Below are positions 21,284-29,279 of a stretch of 38,303 bases of DNA, in pieces. Below the pieces are notes generated by a model. That model did not search any database. It was not told where the DNA came from and worked only from the letters and a program-made list of their open reading frames with translations. Each line of letters opens with the position of its first letter. The first letter of the stretch is position 1. The DNA comes from DASRRB01 sp036732755 (GTDB lineage: Bacteria; Planctomycetota; B15-G4; SIAN01), in assembly GCA_036732755.1 (NCBI GenBank), contig DAINBU010000042.1:1-38303 (forward strand). The letters run 5' to 3'. Position numbers and translations under genes: made by a program.

Positions 21284-23161
21284 ATGGATCGTCGCGCCTC
21301 GCTCGCCTTCTTCCTTTTCATGCTGGTCGCGGTCGGGTACCTCACGGTGAAGAACGTGATGTTCCCGCGCGCCGCCGCGGCGCCGGCGAACGCCGCCGCC
21401 CCGCCCGGGCCCGAAGCCGTCCCGAACGCCGCGGCGCCGACCCCGGCCCCGACGGCGACCGCGCCGGCCGCCGTGCCCGTCACGAGCTTCCCCGCGACGC
21501 GCGACGTCGCGCGCGTCGACGACCTCGTGGTCGACACCGACTTCTACCGCGTGCGCCTCAGCAACCACGGCGCGGGCATCCGCGAGCTCAAGCTGAAGAA
21601 GTACTTCACGCGCATCGGCATCGCAGGCGATCCGGCGCAGGAGGCCGATCCGGCCCACTGGCTGCCGCTCTGCAACGACCTCGACCCGGAGCTGCCGCTG
21701 CTGCGGCTCGCGCGCGATCCGGCGATGGCGCCGGCCGGGCTGCCGCCGGAGACGTCGAACTGGACCTCCGAGACGAAGCGCGTCTCCGGCGGCACCGACG
21801 TCCTCTTCACCTTCGAGGACGGCGACGGCAACCGCTTCGAGAAGACGCTGCGCTTCCGCGACGGCCGCTACGACATCGGCGTCGAGCTGCGCTTCTCCAG
21901 CCAGCGCGAGGGGGCCGAGCAGGGCTCGAGCTCCTACCTGCTGACGGCCGTCTCGAACATCGACGACGTGCGCGCCACCAAGTTCACGGAGAAGCCGGCC
22001 GCCGTCTTCACGGTCCGCGACGAGGACAACCTCGACTCGCTCCCGGCGACGTCGCTCAACGACGGCCCGCAGACGCGCGACGTCGTCCGCGAGGACGCGC
22101 TGCCGTTCGTCGGCGCGACCAACAACTACTTCGCCTTCGCGCTGCGGCCCCACCCGGAGACGGCGCCCTACTTCACGCGCGCCACCGCCTCCAAGGTCTT
22201 CGACCGCATCAACTTCGAGGTGGCGCAGCGCGCCAAGGAGGCCGAGACGCGCGCCCCGATCACCGCCTCCGACCTGCAGTCGCTGCACGAGGAGTGGGAC
22301 TCGAACGTGCGCGTCGACGCGATGCTGCGCATCGTCTTCCCGCCCAAGGGCGCGCCGCCCCTGACGATGAGCTTCGACCTGTTCGCCGGCATGCGCAGCC
22401 CCGACGTGATGGAGGGCGACGAGCACTCCGACTTCCGCATCCTCTACGCCGTGCAGTACGGCAGCGTCTGGACCCGCTGGATCAACCGCGTCCTGCTGGT
22501 CTGGATGCGGTGGATGCACGCGCTCACCCACAACTGGGGCGTCGCGATCATCCTGCTCACGGCGACGGTGAAGGCTCTGCTCTTCCCGCTCAACCGCATG
22601 CAGAGCCGGACGATGGAGGTGTTCCAGAAGAAGATGAAGCTGCTGCAGCCGAAGATCGACGAGCTGAAGCAGCGGTACAAGAACAACCTGCAGAAGCTCC
22701 AGCAGGAGCAGCAGAAGCTGATGGCGGCGAACGGCGTGCGCCCGCCCATCTTCGGCTGCCTGATCCTCTTCCTGCAGATGCCCGTCTGGTACGGCCTGTT
22801 CCAGATCATGCGCAGCGCGCCGGAACTGCGGCAGGCCGGCTTCGTCGGCTGGATCACCGACCTCTCGCTGCCCGACAACGTCCCGCTCGGCTTCACCGTC
22901 CCGATGCCGTTCGGGTGGAGCTTCGACACGATCCACCTGCTGCCGATCCTGATGGTGATCGCGTGGCTGGTGCAGAACCGGATGATGCCGAAGGCCACCG
23001 ATCCGCAGCAGGCGCAGATGCAGAAGATGATGAACTTCTTCCCGCTGATCTTCGGCGCGATGCTCTACACCTACGCGTCGGGCCAGTCGCTCTACATGCT
23101 GGTCAACTCGATCCTCGGGATGCTGCAGATGAAGTTCCTGCGGGTGACGCCGACAAGCTGA
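21284..23161 (+). CDS. yidC: Membrane protein insertase YidC
   Basis: Inserts and folds inner-membrane proteins, alone or with SecYEG. The 625-residue product has an N-terminal membrane anchor (residues about 7-25), an Ala/Pro-rich linker, a large periplasmic domain to about residue 390 and the conserved C-terminal insertase domain. The latter contains WGVAIILLTATVKALLFPLN, the cytoplasmic coiled region QKKMKLLQPKIDELKQRYKN and PPIFGCLILFLQMPVWYGLF. The first anchor and periplasmic domain are typical of diderm bacteria. It does not lie in the usual rpmH-rnpA-yidC setting. The stop overlaps the next start by one base (TGATG). Confidence 0.96.
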   Translation: MDRRASLAFFLFMLVAVGYLTVKNVMFPRAAAAPANAAAPPGPEAVPNAAAPTPAPTATAPAAVPVTSFPATRDVARVDDLVVDTDFYRVRLSNHGAGIRELKLKKYFTRIGIAGDPAQEADPAHWLPLCNDLDPELPLLRLARDPAMAPAGLPPETSNWTSETKRVSGGTDVLFTFEDGDGNRFEKTLRFRDGRYDIGVELRFSSQREGAEQGSSSYLLTAVSNIDDVRATKFTEKPAAVFTVRDEDNLDSLPATSLNDGPQTRDVVREDALPFVGATNNYFAFALRPHPETAPYFTRATASKVFDRINFEVAQRAKEAETRAPITASDLQSLHEEWDSNVRVDAMLRIVFPPKGAPPLTMSFDLFAGMRSPDVMEGDEHSDFRILYAVQYGSVWTRWINRVLLVWMRWMHALTHNWGVAIILLTATVKALLFPLNRMQSRTMEVFQKKMKLLQPKIDELKQRYKNNLQKLQQEQQKLMAANGVRPPIFGCLILFLQMPVWYGLFQIMRSAPELRQAGFVGWITDLSLPDNVPLGFTVPMPFGWSFDTIHLLPILMVIAWLVQNRMMPKATDPQQAQMQKMMNFFPLIFGAMLYTYASGQSLYMLVNSILGMLQMKFLRVTPTS

Positions 23162-24870
23162 TGGACGCGCGCCGCCGCGGCGTGCTGGTCGTGGCCGGCT
23201 GCGGGCTGGCCGCGCTGCTCTTCGTGCCGCTGCTCGACCTCGCGCTTCGGCGCGGCTGGCTGCCCGAGGCGGGCCCGCCGCCGCACTTCCGGCCGGTGCG
23301 CGGCGCCGACGGCCGCGCGCTCGCCGACGCGGGCGGCCGCGCGCTCTGGTCGATCAACCCCGAGGTCGCGGCGGGCCTCGCCGGCGGCGACGGCGACCGC
23401 CTCGCGACGCCGCGCGAGAAGGGGAGCGGCGTCTGGCGCGTCCTCTCGATCGGGGAGTCGACCACCTTCGGGACCGGCTACCGCGGGCGCGCCTCCTACT
23501 CGCGCTTCCTCGAGATGCGGCTGCGCGCCCGCTTCGCCCGGCCGGCGCTCGAGGTCGTGAACTGCGGGAAGAGCGGCTACGACAGCCACGACTGGCCCTC
23601 GCTCGCGCGCGAGCTCGACGACTTCGCCCCCGACGCGCTCGTGCTCTACGTCGGCCACAACGAGTTCAAGCGCCCCAACCTGCTCGGCGTGGTCGACCCG
23701 TTCGTCGCCTGGCTGCAGCGCTCGCCGCGCGCGCGCCGGCTGCTGGGCCCGCCGCCCGACCGCGCGCTGGAGCCGGAGAGCGTGCGCGCCGGTCCGTTCC
23801 TGACCGACGGGCAGCGCGCCCGCGCGCTCGCCGACTTCGTGGCGGGCGTGCGCGCCCTGCTCGACGTCGCGGCGCGCCGCGGGATCCCGGCGCTCGTCTG
23901 CATCCCGGCGTCGAACGTCGTCGACCACGCGCCGCGCTGCAGCGTCGTGCCGGTCGGGCCCGACTCCGCGGCGCTGGTCGCGGCGGTCCGCGCGACGGGC
24001 GCCGCGTGGGACGCGGGGGAGGCGAAGCTCTCCGCCGGCGACGACGGGGCGCGTACCGGCGAGGCGGCGCGCGCCGACCTCGCGGCGGTCGACCGGCTCG
24101 TGAAGCGGGCGCCCGGCGCGGCGCTGCTGCACTGGCGGCGCGGCCGGATCCTGCGCGCGCTCGGCCGCGACGACGAGGCGGGGTGGGCTTTTGAAGCGTC
24201 GCTCACGCTCGACGAGCTGCCCGAGCGCGCCTCGCCCGACCTGATCGCCGCGCTGCGCGCGGTCGCGGCGGAGCGCGGTGCCGCGCTGGCCGACTGCGAG
24301 GCGCGCTTCGCCCGCGAGTCGCACGGCGCGCCCGGCTTCGACCTCTTCATCGACTACTGCCATCCCAACCTGCTCGGCCACTACCTCGTCGCCGACGAGA
24401 TCTTGCGTGCCGTCGAGGCGCTGCCGGCGGCGGCGCGGCCGGGCGCGGCCGACGACACGCGCGAGCCGCCGGGCGACTTCAAGGCCCGTTTCGACGCCTA
24501 CTACGCCTCGCTCCACTTCACGGAGGAGGACGCGGCGCGCCAGAATTTCGGGCAGGCGACGCTGCTCGTGAACGAGCTCGCCACGAACGCCGACGCGCCG
24601 GCCGCGCTGTGGGAGCGGCCGCGCGAGTTCCTCGACGCCGTCGTGCAGCAGTCGGCCGCGTTCGAGCGCGACGCCGAGTTCCTCGTGGTGCGCGCGCTGG
24701 TCCGCGCCGCGTGCGGGGCCGCCGAGGCGGCGCGCGCCGATCTCGCCGCGGCGCGGTCGCTCGACGACGCGAAGGCGCGGACGCTCGGCGCCGCGATCGG
24801 CCGGCTGCCCGGCGCGGTCGCCGCGTTCGGCCGCGCCGGCGTCGCGGTCGGTCCGGACGGCTTCCGGTGA
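23161..24870 (+). CDS. SGNH hydrolase-like membrane-anchored protein, first of a pair
   Basis: The 569-residue product has an N-terminal hydrophobic anchor or signal (residues about 9-30) and then an SGNH/GDSL hydrolase fold. Block I is SIGESTTFG (nucleophile Ser100), block II NCGKSGYDS, block III GHNE (Asn167) and block V DYCHPN (Asp398, His401), so the catalytic set appears intact. Between blocks III and V is a helical insert with a TPR-like unit (LLHWRRGRILRALGRDDEA). A further Ala-rich helical C-terminal part follows. The substrate, perhaps an acylated surface polymer, is unknown. It is paralogous to the next gene (24878-26572), which starts 7 bases after its stop. Confidence 0.85.
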   Translation: MDARRRGVLVVAGCGLAALLFVPLLDLALRRGWLPEAGPPPHFRPVRGADGRALADAGGRALWSINPEVAAGLAGGDGDRLATPREKGSGVWRVLSIGESTTFGTGYRGRASYSRFLEMRLRARFARPALEVVNCGKSGYDSHDWPSLARELDDFAPDALVLYVGHNEFKRPNLLGVVDPFVAWLQRSPRARRLLGPPPDRALEPESVRAGPFLTDGQRARALADFVAGVRALLDVAARRGIPALVCIPASNVVDHAPRCSVVPVGPDSAALVAAVRATGAAWDAGEAKLSAGDDGARTGEAARADLAAVDRLVKRAPGAALLHWRRGRILRALGRDDEAGWAFEASLTLDELPERASPDLIAALRAVAAERGAALADCEARFARESHGAPGFDLFIDYCHPNLLGHYLVADEILRAVEALPAAARPGAADDTREPPGDFKARFDAYYASLHFTEEDAARQNFGQATLLVNELATNADAPAALWERPREFLDAVVQQSAAFERDAEFLVVRALVRAACGAAEAARADLAAARSLDDAKARTLGAAIGRLPGAVAAFGRAGVAVGPDGFR

Positions 24871-24877
24871 GCGCGCC

Positions 24878-26572
24878 GTGACGCCTCTGCGCGCGCGCGC
24901 GGCGCTGCTGCTCGCCGGCGTCGCGGCGGCGTTCGCGCTCTTCGCGCTGGTCGAGCTCGCGCTGCGCACGACCGGGCGCGGCGTCGAGCGCGAGCTCGTC
25001 GAGTTCGAGGCGCCCGAGGGGCGCCTGCTCACGCGCTACCGGAACTGGCCCGACCTCGCGAAGGACCCGGCGCGTTCGCTCGATCGCATCGCCTGCGCCG
25101 TTGCGAAGCCCGCGGGAACGTTGCGCGTCGTGGTGGTCGGCGAGTCGACGGCGGCCGGCTTTCCCTTCGCGCCGCACTTCTCCTTCGCGCGCGTCCTCGA
25201 GGCGCGCCTGCGCCGCGACCATCCGGGACGCGCGATCGAAGTCGTCGAATTCGGGCGCGCCGCCGATCCGAGCGCGGCCGTCGCCGCGACAGCGCGCGAA
25301 GCGATGGCATGCGCGCCCGACCTCCTCGTGATCTGCAGCGGCCACAATGAATATCAGGCCTCCTACATCGACGACCTGCGCGACGGATTCGGCGGGACGC
25401 TGCAGCGGACGGTCGGACGCCTGCGCATCGCCGGTCTCTTGAGGCCGCCGCGCGCGGCCGGCCCCGACGATCCGGCGGCGCTCGACCTCGCGGCGCGCGC
25501 CGGCGGCGGGCTGGTCGGGGCCGGGCCGTTCCTCGGTCCCGATGAATTCGCGCGCGGCGTCGCGCGCTTCCGGGAGAACCTCGAGGCGATGGTCGCGACC
25601 GCGCGCGCGGGCGGCGCGAAGGCGCTGCTCATGACGCAGGCGTCGAACCTCTCCCGTTTCGCGCCCTGCTACTCGTTCCACTCGAGACCGCTGCTGCCGG
25701 CCGTCGCGAAGAACTACGACCACCATCTGAGCGAGCTGCTGCGCCTCGCGCGCAGCGAGCCGTGGAGTGAGCAGTCGCGCCAACTCTCCCAGGCGCTCAC
25801 GGCGCAGGACCCCGACGTCGCGCTGCGCAGCTATGTCGAAGGGTTGCGGCTCGAGGCGAACGGCCGCTCCGAGGAGGCGGCGCGCGCGTTCGAGCGCGCG
25901 CTCGAGCTGGACGGCTATCCCAATCGCGCGCGCGCCGCGCTGAACGATGCGATCCGCTTCGTCGCGCGCGAGCAGGACGCCGCGCTGGTCGACGTCGTCG
26001 CGGCGTTCCAGCGCGCGACGCAGCTCGCGGCGCCCGGCGACGACCTCTTCCTCGACCACTGCCACCCGACGCTCGAGGCGACCTTCGCCGTCGCCGACGC
26101 GCTGCTCCCGGAGGTCGAGCGCGCGCTCGGCCTCTCCCCGCCGGCGGGCGCCGATCGGCGGCCCGCCTGCGTCGACCTCGCGCCGGTCGACGACTGGCTG
26201 CGCGAGATGCAGCTCTCGCGCGCGGCGCTCGCGAACGGCCCGATCACCGCCGGGAACGTGAGCCTGCTGCTCCATCTGCAGAGCCCCGCGTCGGGCGAGG
26301 CGCTGCGGCTGTCGCGGCGCGGCTTCGAGACCGGGCTCAAGCTCGACGTCGAGTCGAAGGCCGCCATGACCGGCCTCCTCGTGGTCGAGCTGCTCGACCG
26401 CCACAAGGAGCTCGCCCTCTTCTGGCAGGAGAAGCTCCTCGCGCGCGCGCCGGACGCCTTGGCCGCCGTCGAGGCCCAGGTGAAGAGCCGACCGCCGCTC
26501 TCCGAGGCGCTGCGCGACCTCGGGCTGACCTTCGAGAAGGGGCGGCTCGTGCCGGCGACCTTTCCTAAGTGA
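24878..26572 (+). CDS. SGNH hydrolase-like membrane-anchored protein, second of a pair
   Basis: The 564-residue product has the same layout as its upstream neighbour: anchor at residues about 7-28, block I VVGESTAAG (Ser90), block III GHNE (Asn157), a TPR-like insert (LRSYVEGLRLEANGRSEEAARAFERAL, quoted only in part as LRLEANGRSEEA) and block V DHCHPT (Asp393, His396). The C-terminal 140 residues contain more helical repeats. The GTG start at 24878 lies 7 bases after the preceding stop. Catalytic residues look intact. The pair is probably an old tandem duplication, since identity outside the motifs is modest. A role in O-acyl transfer or de-acylation at the cell surface is possible but not shown. 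Confidence 0.84.
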   Translation: MTPLRARAALLLAGVAAAFALFALVELALRTTGRGVERELVEFEAPEGRLLTRYRNWPDLAKDPARSLDRIACAVAKPAGTLRVVVVGESTAAGFPFAPHFSFARVLEARLRRDHPGRAIEVVEFGRAADPSAAVAATAREAMACAPDLLVICSGHNEYQASYIDDLRDGFGGTLQRTVGRLRIAGLLRPPRAAGPDDPAALDLAARAGGGLVGAGPFLGPDEFARGVARFRENLEAMVATARAGGAKALLMTQASNLSRFAPCYSFHSRPLLPAVAKNYDHHLSELLRLARSEPWSEQSRQLSQALTAQDPDVALRSYVEGLRLEANGRSEEAARAFERALELDGYPNRARAALNDAIRFVAREQDAALVDVVAAFQRATQLAAPGDDLFLDHCHPTLEATFAVADALLPEVERALGLSPPAGADRRPACVDLAPVDDWLREMQLSRAALANGPITAGNVSLLLHLQSPASGEALRLSRRGFETGLKLDVESKAAMTGLLVVELLDRHKELALFWQEKLLARAPDALAAVEAQVKSRPPLSEALRDLGLTFEKGRLVPATFPK

Positions 26573-26603
26573 CGAATCCCCAAGCAGTCGCGTCACTCCG
26601 TCT

Positions 26604-26632
26604 TTGACACACCAGCGGTTGAGCGGGAGAAT
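26604..26632 (+). promoter_or_regulatory. Sigma-70-type promoter for the nrdR-smc unit
   Basis: A perfect TTGACA -35 box (26604-26609) is followed after exactly 17 bases by GAGAAT (26627-26632; 4 of 6 match). Transcription would begin near 26640, giving a leader of about 108 bases before nrdR. The leader is GC-rich with several possible hairpins; no known riboswitch or NrdR box was recognised. Confidence 0.6.
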
Positions 26633-26747
26633 CCCGGGCCGGCGTGCCAAGACCGGGAGGGGACGGTCCGGCGCCGGGCGCTGCGGCGGCCCAAAGGACT
26701 GGGAGCGGGGGCGGAACACCAGAGGGTCGGGACCAGGCGAAGCCGCG

Positions 26748-27293
26748 ATGCGGTGTCCGTACTGCAAGTCCAACAATGACAAGGTGATCGATTCGCGGAC
26801 CTCGGGGGACGCGGCGGTCATCCGTCGTCGGCGGGAGTGCCTCGAGTGCGGGCGCAGGTTCACCACCTACGAGACGATCGAGGAGATCCAGCTCCGCGTC
26901 ATCAAGAAGGACGGCAGCCGCGTGCCGTTCGATCGCGCGAAGCTGCGCGCCGGGATCCTGAAGGCGTGCGAGAAGCGGCCGGTCTCCCAGGAGCAGATCG
27001 AGGAGATCTGCCGGCGCATCGAGGCGCAGCTGAACGAGATGTTCGACAAGGACGTCTCGTCGCAGTTCGTCGGCAACCTCGTGATGAACGAGCTGCGCAA
27101 GCTCGACCCGGTCGCGTACGTCCGCTTCGCGTCGGTCTATCGTGAGTTCAAGGACGTCGAGCAGTTCCTGGAAGAGCTCGGGCCCCTGATGAATCATGGG
27201 GATCAGGGGAAGCACGGGACGGGGAACGGTCCAGGGCACGGGACTGGGCATGGGGAAGGGGCGCCGGAGAAGCCGACCAAGGCCAACCGGTGA
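26748..27293 (+). CDS. nrdR: Transcriptional regulator NrdR
   Basis: Zinc-ribbon/ATP-cone repressor that senses (d)ATP and represses ribonucleotide reductase genes. The 181-residue product starts MRCPYC, and the second ligand pair is ECLECGRRF, a complete zinc ribbon. The ATP-cone follows (VIKKDGSRVPFDRAKLRAGI to AYVRFASVYREFKDVEQF). The conserved core ends near residue 150; a Gly/His/Lys-rich tail of about 30 residues then follows, longer than usual. The ATG at 26748 is chosen because the family starts there. The next gene begins 15 bases downstream and also carries an ATP-cone. Confidence 0.95.
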   Translation: MRCPYCKSNNDKVIDSRTSGDAAVIRRRRECLECGRRFTTYETIEEIQLRVIKKDGSRVPFDRAKLRAGILKACEKRPVSQEQIEEICRRIEAQLNEMFDKDVSSQFVGNLVMNELRKLDPVAYVRFASVYREFKDVEQFLEELGPLMNHGDQGKHGTGNGPGHGTGHGEGAPEKPTKANR

Positions 27294-27308
27294 TGGCGGG
27301 GCGTGGAA

Positions 27309-29279
27309 ATGATCCGACCGCAACCTGATCCGGAAGAGGATCCGTTGCGCGAAGTCGTCCGGTCCGATGGCGTGCGCGAGCGTTTCGACGCCGCGCGTCT
27401 CGCGGCGTCGATCCATCGCGCGGCGCTGGCCGTCGGCCAGGGCGAGGAGCTCCTCGCCGACGAGCTCGCGACGCTGGTCGCGCTCGTGCTCCGTTCCGAG
27501 CACGCGGACGCGCCGCCGCCGGCGCGCGCCGTGCGCCAGATCGCCGAGCGCGTCCTGATGGAGACGGGCCACCACGACGTGGCGCGCAGCTACATCCTGC
27601 AGCAGGCGCGCGACGAGGAGGTCGGCCTCACGCGGCGCGACGCGCCCGCGCGCGCGAACGGAGCGGCGCAAGACGACGGCGCGCCGCGCATCGCGTCGCT
27701 CGGCCGCGAGCGGCTCGAGCGGTTCGACGCGGACGACCTCGCGCAGGCGCTCGTGCTCGAGGTCTCGCTGCGCAGCGTCGACGCGCGCGAGATCGCGGCC
27801 GCGGTCGAGCGGCGCGTGATGGCGCAGGGAGCGCCGCGACTCGCTGCCGCGACGCTGCGCCAATGGGTCGCCGTCGAGCTGCTCGAACGCGGGCGCGCCG
27901 ACCTGCTGCCGCGCGTGCAGGGGCTCGGGCTGCCGGCGCAGGAGGTCGAGGCGATCGCATTTTCCCGCGCACTCACCTGCGAGCGGCCCGACGTGCGGCT
28001 CGGCCAGGAGCTGCTGCGGCGCTACAGCCTCGCGCGCGTCCTCGACCCGGCGGTCGCCGAGGCGCATCTTGCGGGCGATCTTCATGTCGATGGGCTCGCC
28101 GCGCCGGGCCAGGCGCTCGAGGCGACGGTCGACCTCGGCGAGGTGCGGCGCGCCGCGCTCCCGGGCGCGCTCGCGGCGCTGCTCCATCTCGTGCACGGCG
28201 TCGAGCCGGCGCTGCACGCGCCGCTCGGCCTGAACCACGTCGAGCGCGCGCTCGCGCCCGCGTTCGAGAGCTCGGCGCAGGCCGAGGAGACCGCGCGCGC
28301 GCTGCTGCTCGCGCTCTCCGACGGCGTCGCCGGCCGGCGCGGCCGGACCGCGCGCCGCATCCTCGGGGTGGGCGTCGAGCTGCCGGCGCGGCTCGCCACC
28401 TCGCTCTTCCGGCGCGGCGCCGAGCCCGAGACGGTGCGCGCGCGGCTGCTCGCCTTCGTGACGCACCTCCTCGACGCGGCGGTCGACTTCGCGGCGCACC
28501 TCCAGCTGCCGCGCGTGCGGATCCTGGTCGACGAGGGCGAGGAGGAGCGCGAGCTCCTCTCGATCAGTGCCGTGCTGCAGCCGGCGCTCGCGCTCGGCGT
28601 CGCCGACGTGTCGCACTCGACGCGCACGCCCGCCGTCCACGTGGTCGGCGCGCGCGTCGGTCTCAACGTCGCGCGGCTCGGGCTGCACGCGGGCCGGCGG
28701 CGCGAGCGCGAGCTCTTGCGCGCGCTGCCCGGACTCGTCGAGCGCGGCGTCGCCGCCGCGACCAACGTCCTGCGCGACCTGCTGCAGCGCGACGAGGCGG
28801 GCGTCGGCTTCCTGCGCCGCCTGCGCGACGTCGCGCGCGACGTGAGCGGCGATCTGCCGCTGGAACTTCCAGGCAGCCACGCCTACTCGGTCGAGATCGT
28901 GCCGGTCGGCGTCGACGCCGCCGTGCGCGCCGTCACCGAGCGCGACCCGGCCGAGAGCGAGCCGGCCGCGCGCTTGCGAGACGAGGTGGTCGCCGCGCTC
29001 GCCGCGGCACTTCCCGTCTCCGGCAGCGCCCGCTACGAAGCGCGCGAGCAGCCGTTTTCCGAGGCGGAGCTGCGCTTCGGGCGCCTCGATTTCCTCGCGT
29101 TTCCCCGCGGCCACGACGTGCTCGGCCTCGCGCACGACGGCGCCGCATTCCGCTACGCCTGCGACCCCGCGCCGCCGAGAGGGCACTCGGCCGCGCGGTC
29201 GTCGACCGCCTCGATCCCGCCGTCTCGCCTGCCGAAGGTCCGCGCTTCCCGTCCGTCCGAAGGGACCGTCTCCGCATGA
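27309..29279 (+). CDS. ATP-cone protein related to anaerobic ribonucleotide reductase (NrdD), apparently non-catalytic
   Basis: Predicted 656-residue protein. Residues about 11-105 form an ATP-cone (VVRSDGVRERFDAARLAASI to AERVLMETGHHDVARSYIL). Residues about 125-200 look like a second, related helical unit (FDADDLAQALVLEVSLRSVD). From about residue 235 it resembles class III (anaerobic) reductase: RYSLARVLDPAVAEAHLAGD then LHVDGL where NrdD has GDIHIHDL, and later GLNVARLGLHAGRRRERELL where NrdD has a NLPRIAY-like segment. Yet only two Cys are present, the thiyl-radical Cys region is missing, and the C-terminus has no glycyl-radical loop or zinc-Cys cluster. It is therefore probably a regulatory pseudoenzyme. 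GTG at 27303 is an alternative start. The stop overlaps smc (ATGA). The last 35 residues are low in complexity and could reflect an indel. Confidence 0.72.
   Translation: MIRPQPDPEEDPLREVVRSDGVRERFDAARLAASIHRAALAVGQGEELLADELATLVALVLRSEHADAPPPARAVRQIAERVLMETGHHDVARSYILQQARDEEVGLTRRDAPARANGAAQDDGAPRIASLGRERLERFDADDLAQALVLEVSLRSVDAREIAAAVERRVMAQGAPRLAAATLRQWVAVELLERGRADLLPRVQGLGLPAQEVEAIAFSRALTCERPDVRLGQELLRRYSLARVLDPAVAEAHLAGDLHVDGLAAPGQALEATVDLGEVRRAALPGALAALLHLVHGVEPALHAPLGLNHVERALAPAFESSAQAEETARALLLALSDGVAGRRGRTARRILGVGVELPARLATSLFRRGAEPETVRARLLAFVTHLLDAAVDFAAHLQLPRVRILVDEGEEERELLSISAVLQPALALGVADVSHSTRTPAVHVVGARVGLNVARLGLHAGRRRERELLRALPGLVERGVAAATNVLRDLLQRDEAGVGFLRRLRDVARDVSGDLPLELPGSHAYSVEIVPVGVDAAVRAVTERDPAESEPAARLRDEVVAALAAALPVSGSARYEAREQPFSEAELRFGRLDFLAFPRGHDVLGLAHDGAAFRYACDPAPPRGHSAARSSTASIPPSRLPKVRASRPSEGTVSA

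Noticed and set aside
24878..26572. Second SGNH gene as a remnant or pseudogene of the first
   Set aside because: It is full length, with an intact Ser, Asn and Asp-x-x-His set and its own start.
26604..26747. In-frame upstream extension of nrdR starting at a TTG
   Set aside because: The TTG is part of the -35 box TTGACA, and NrdR proteins begin at MRCPYC.
27293..27302. ATG overlapping the nrdR stop as start of the NrdD-like gene
   Set aside because: It is out of frame with the ATP-cone protein; ATG at 27309 or GTG at 27303 are the in-frame choices.
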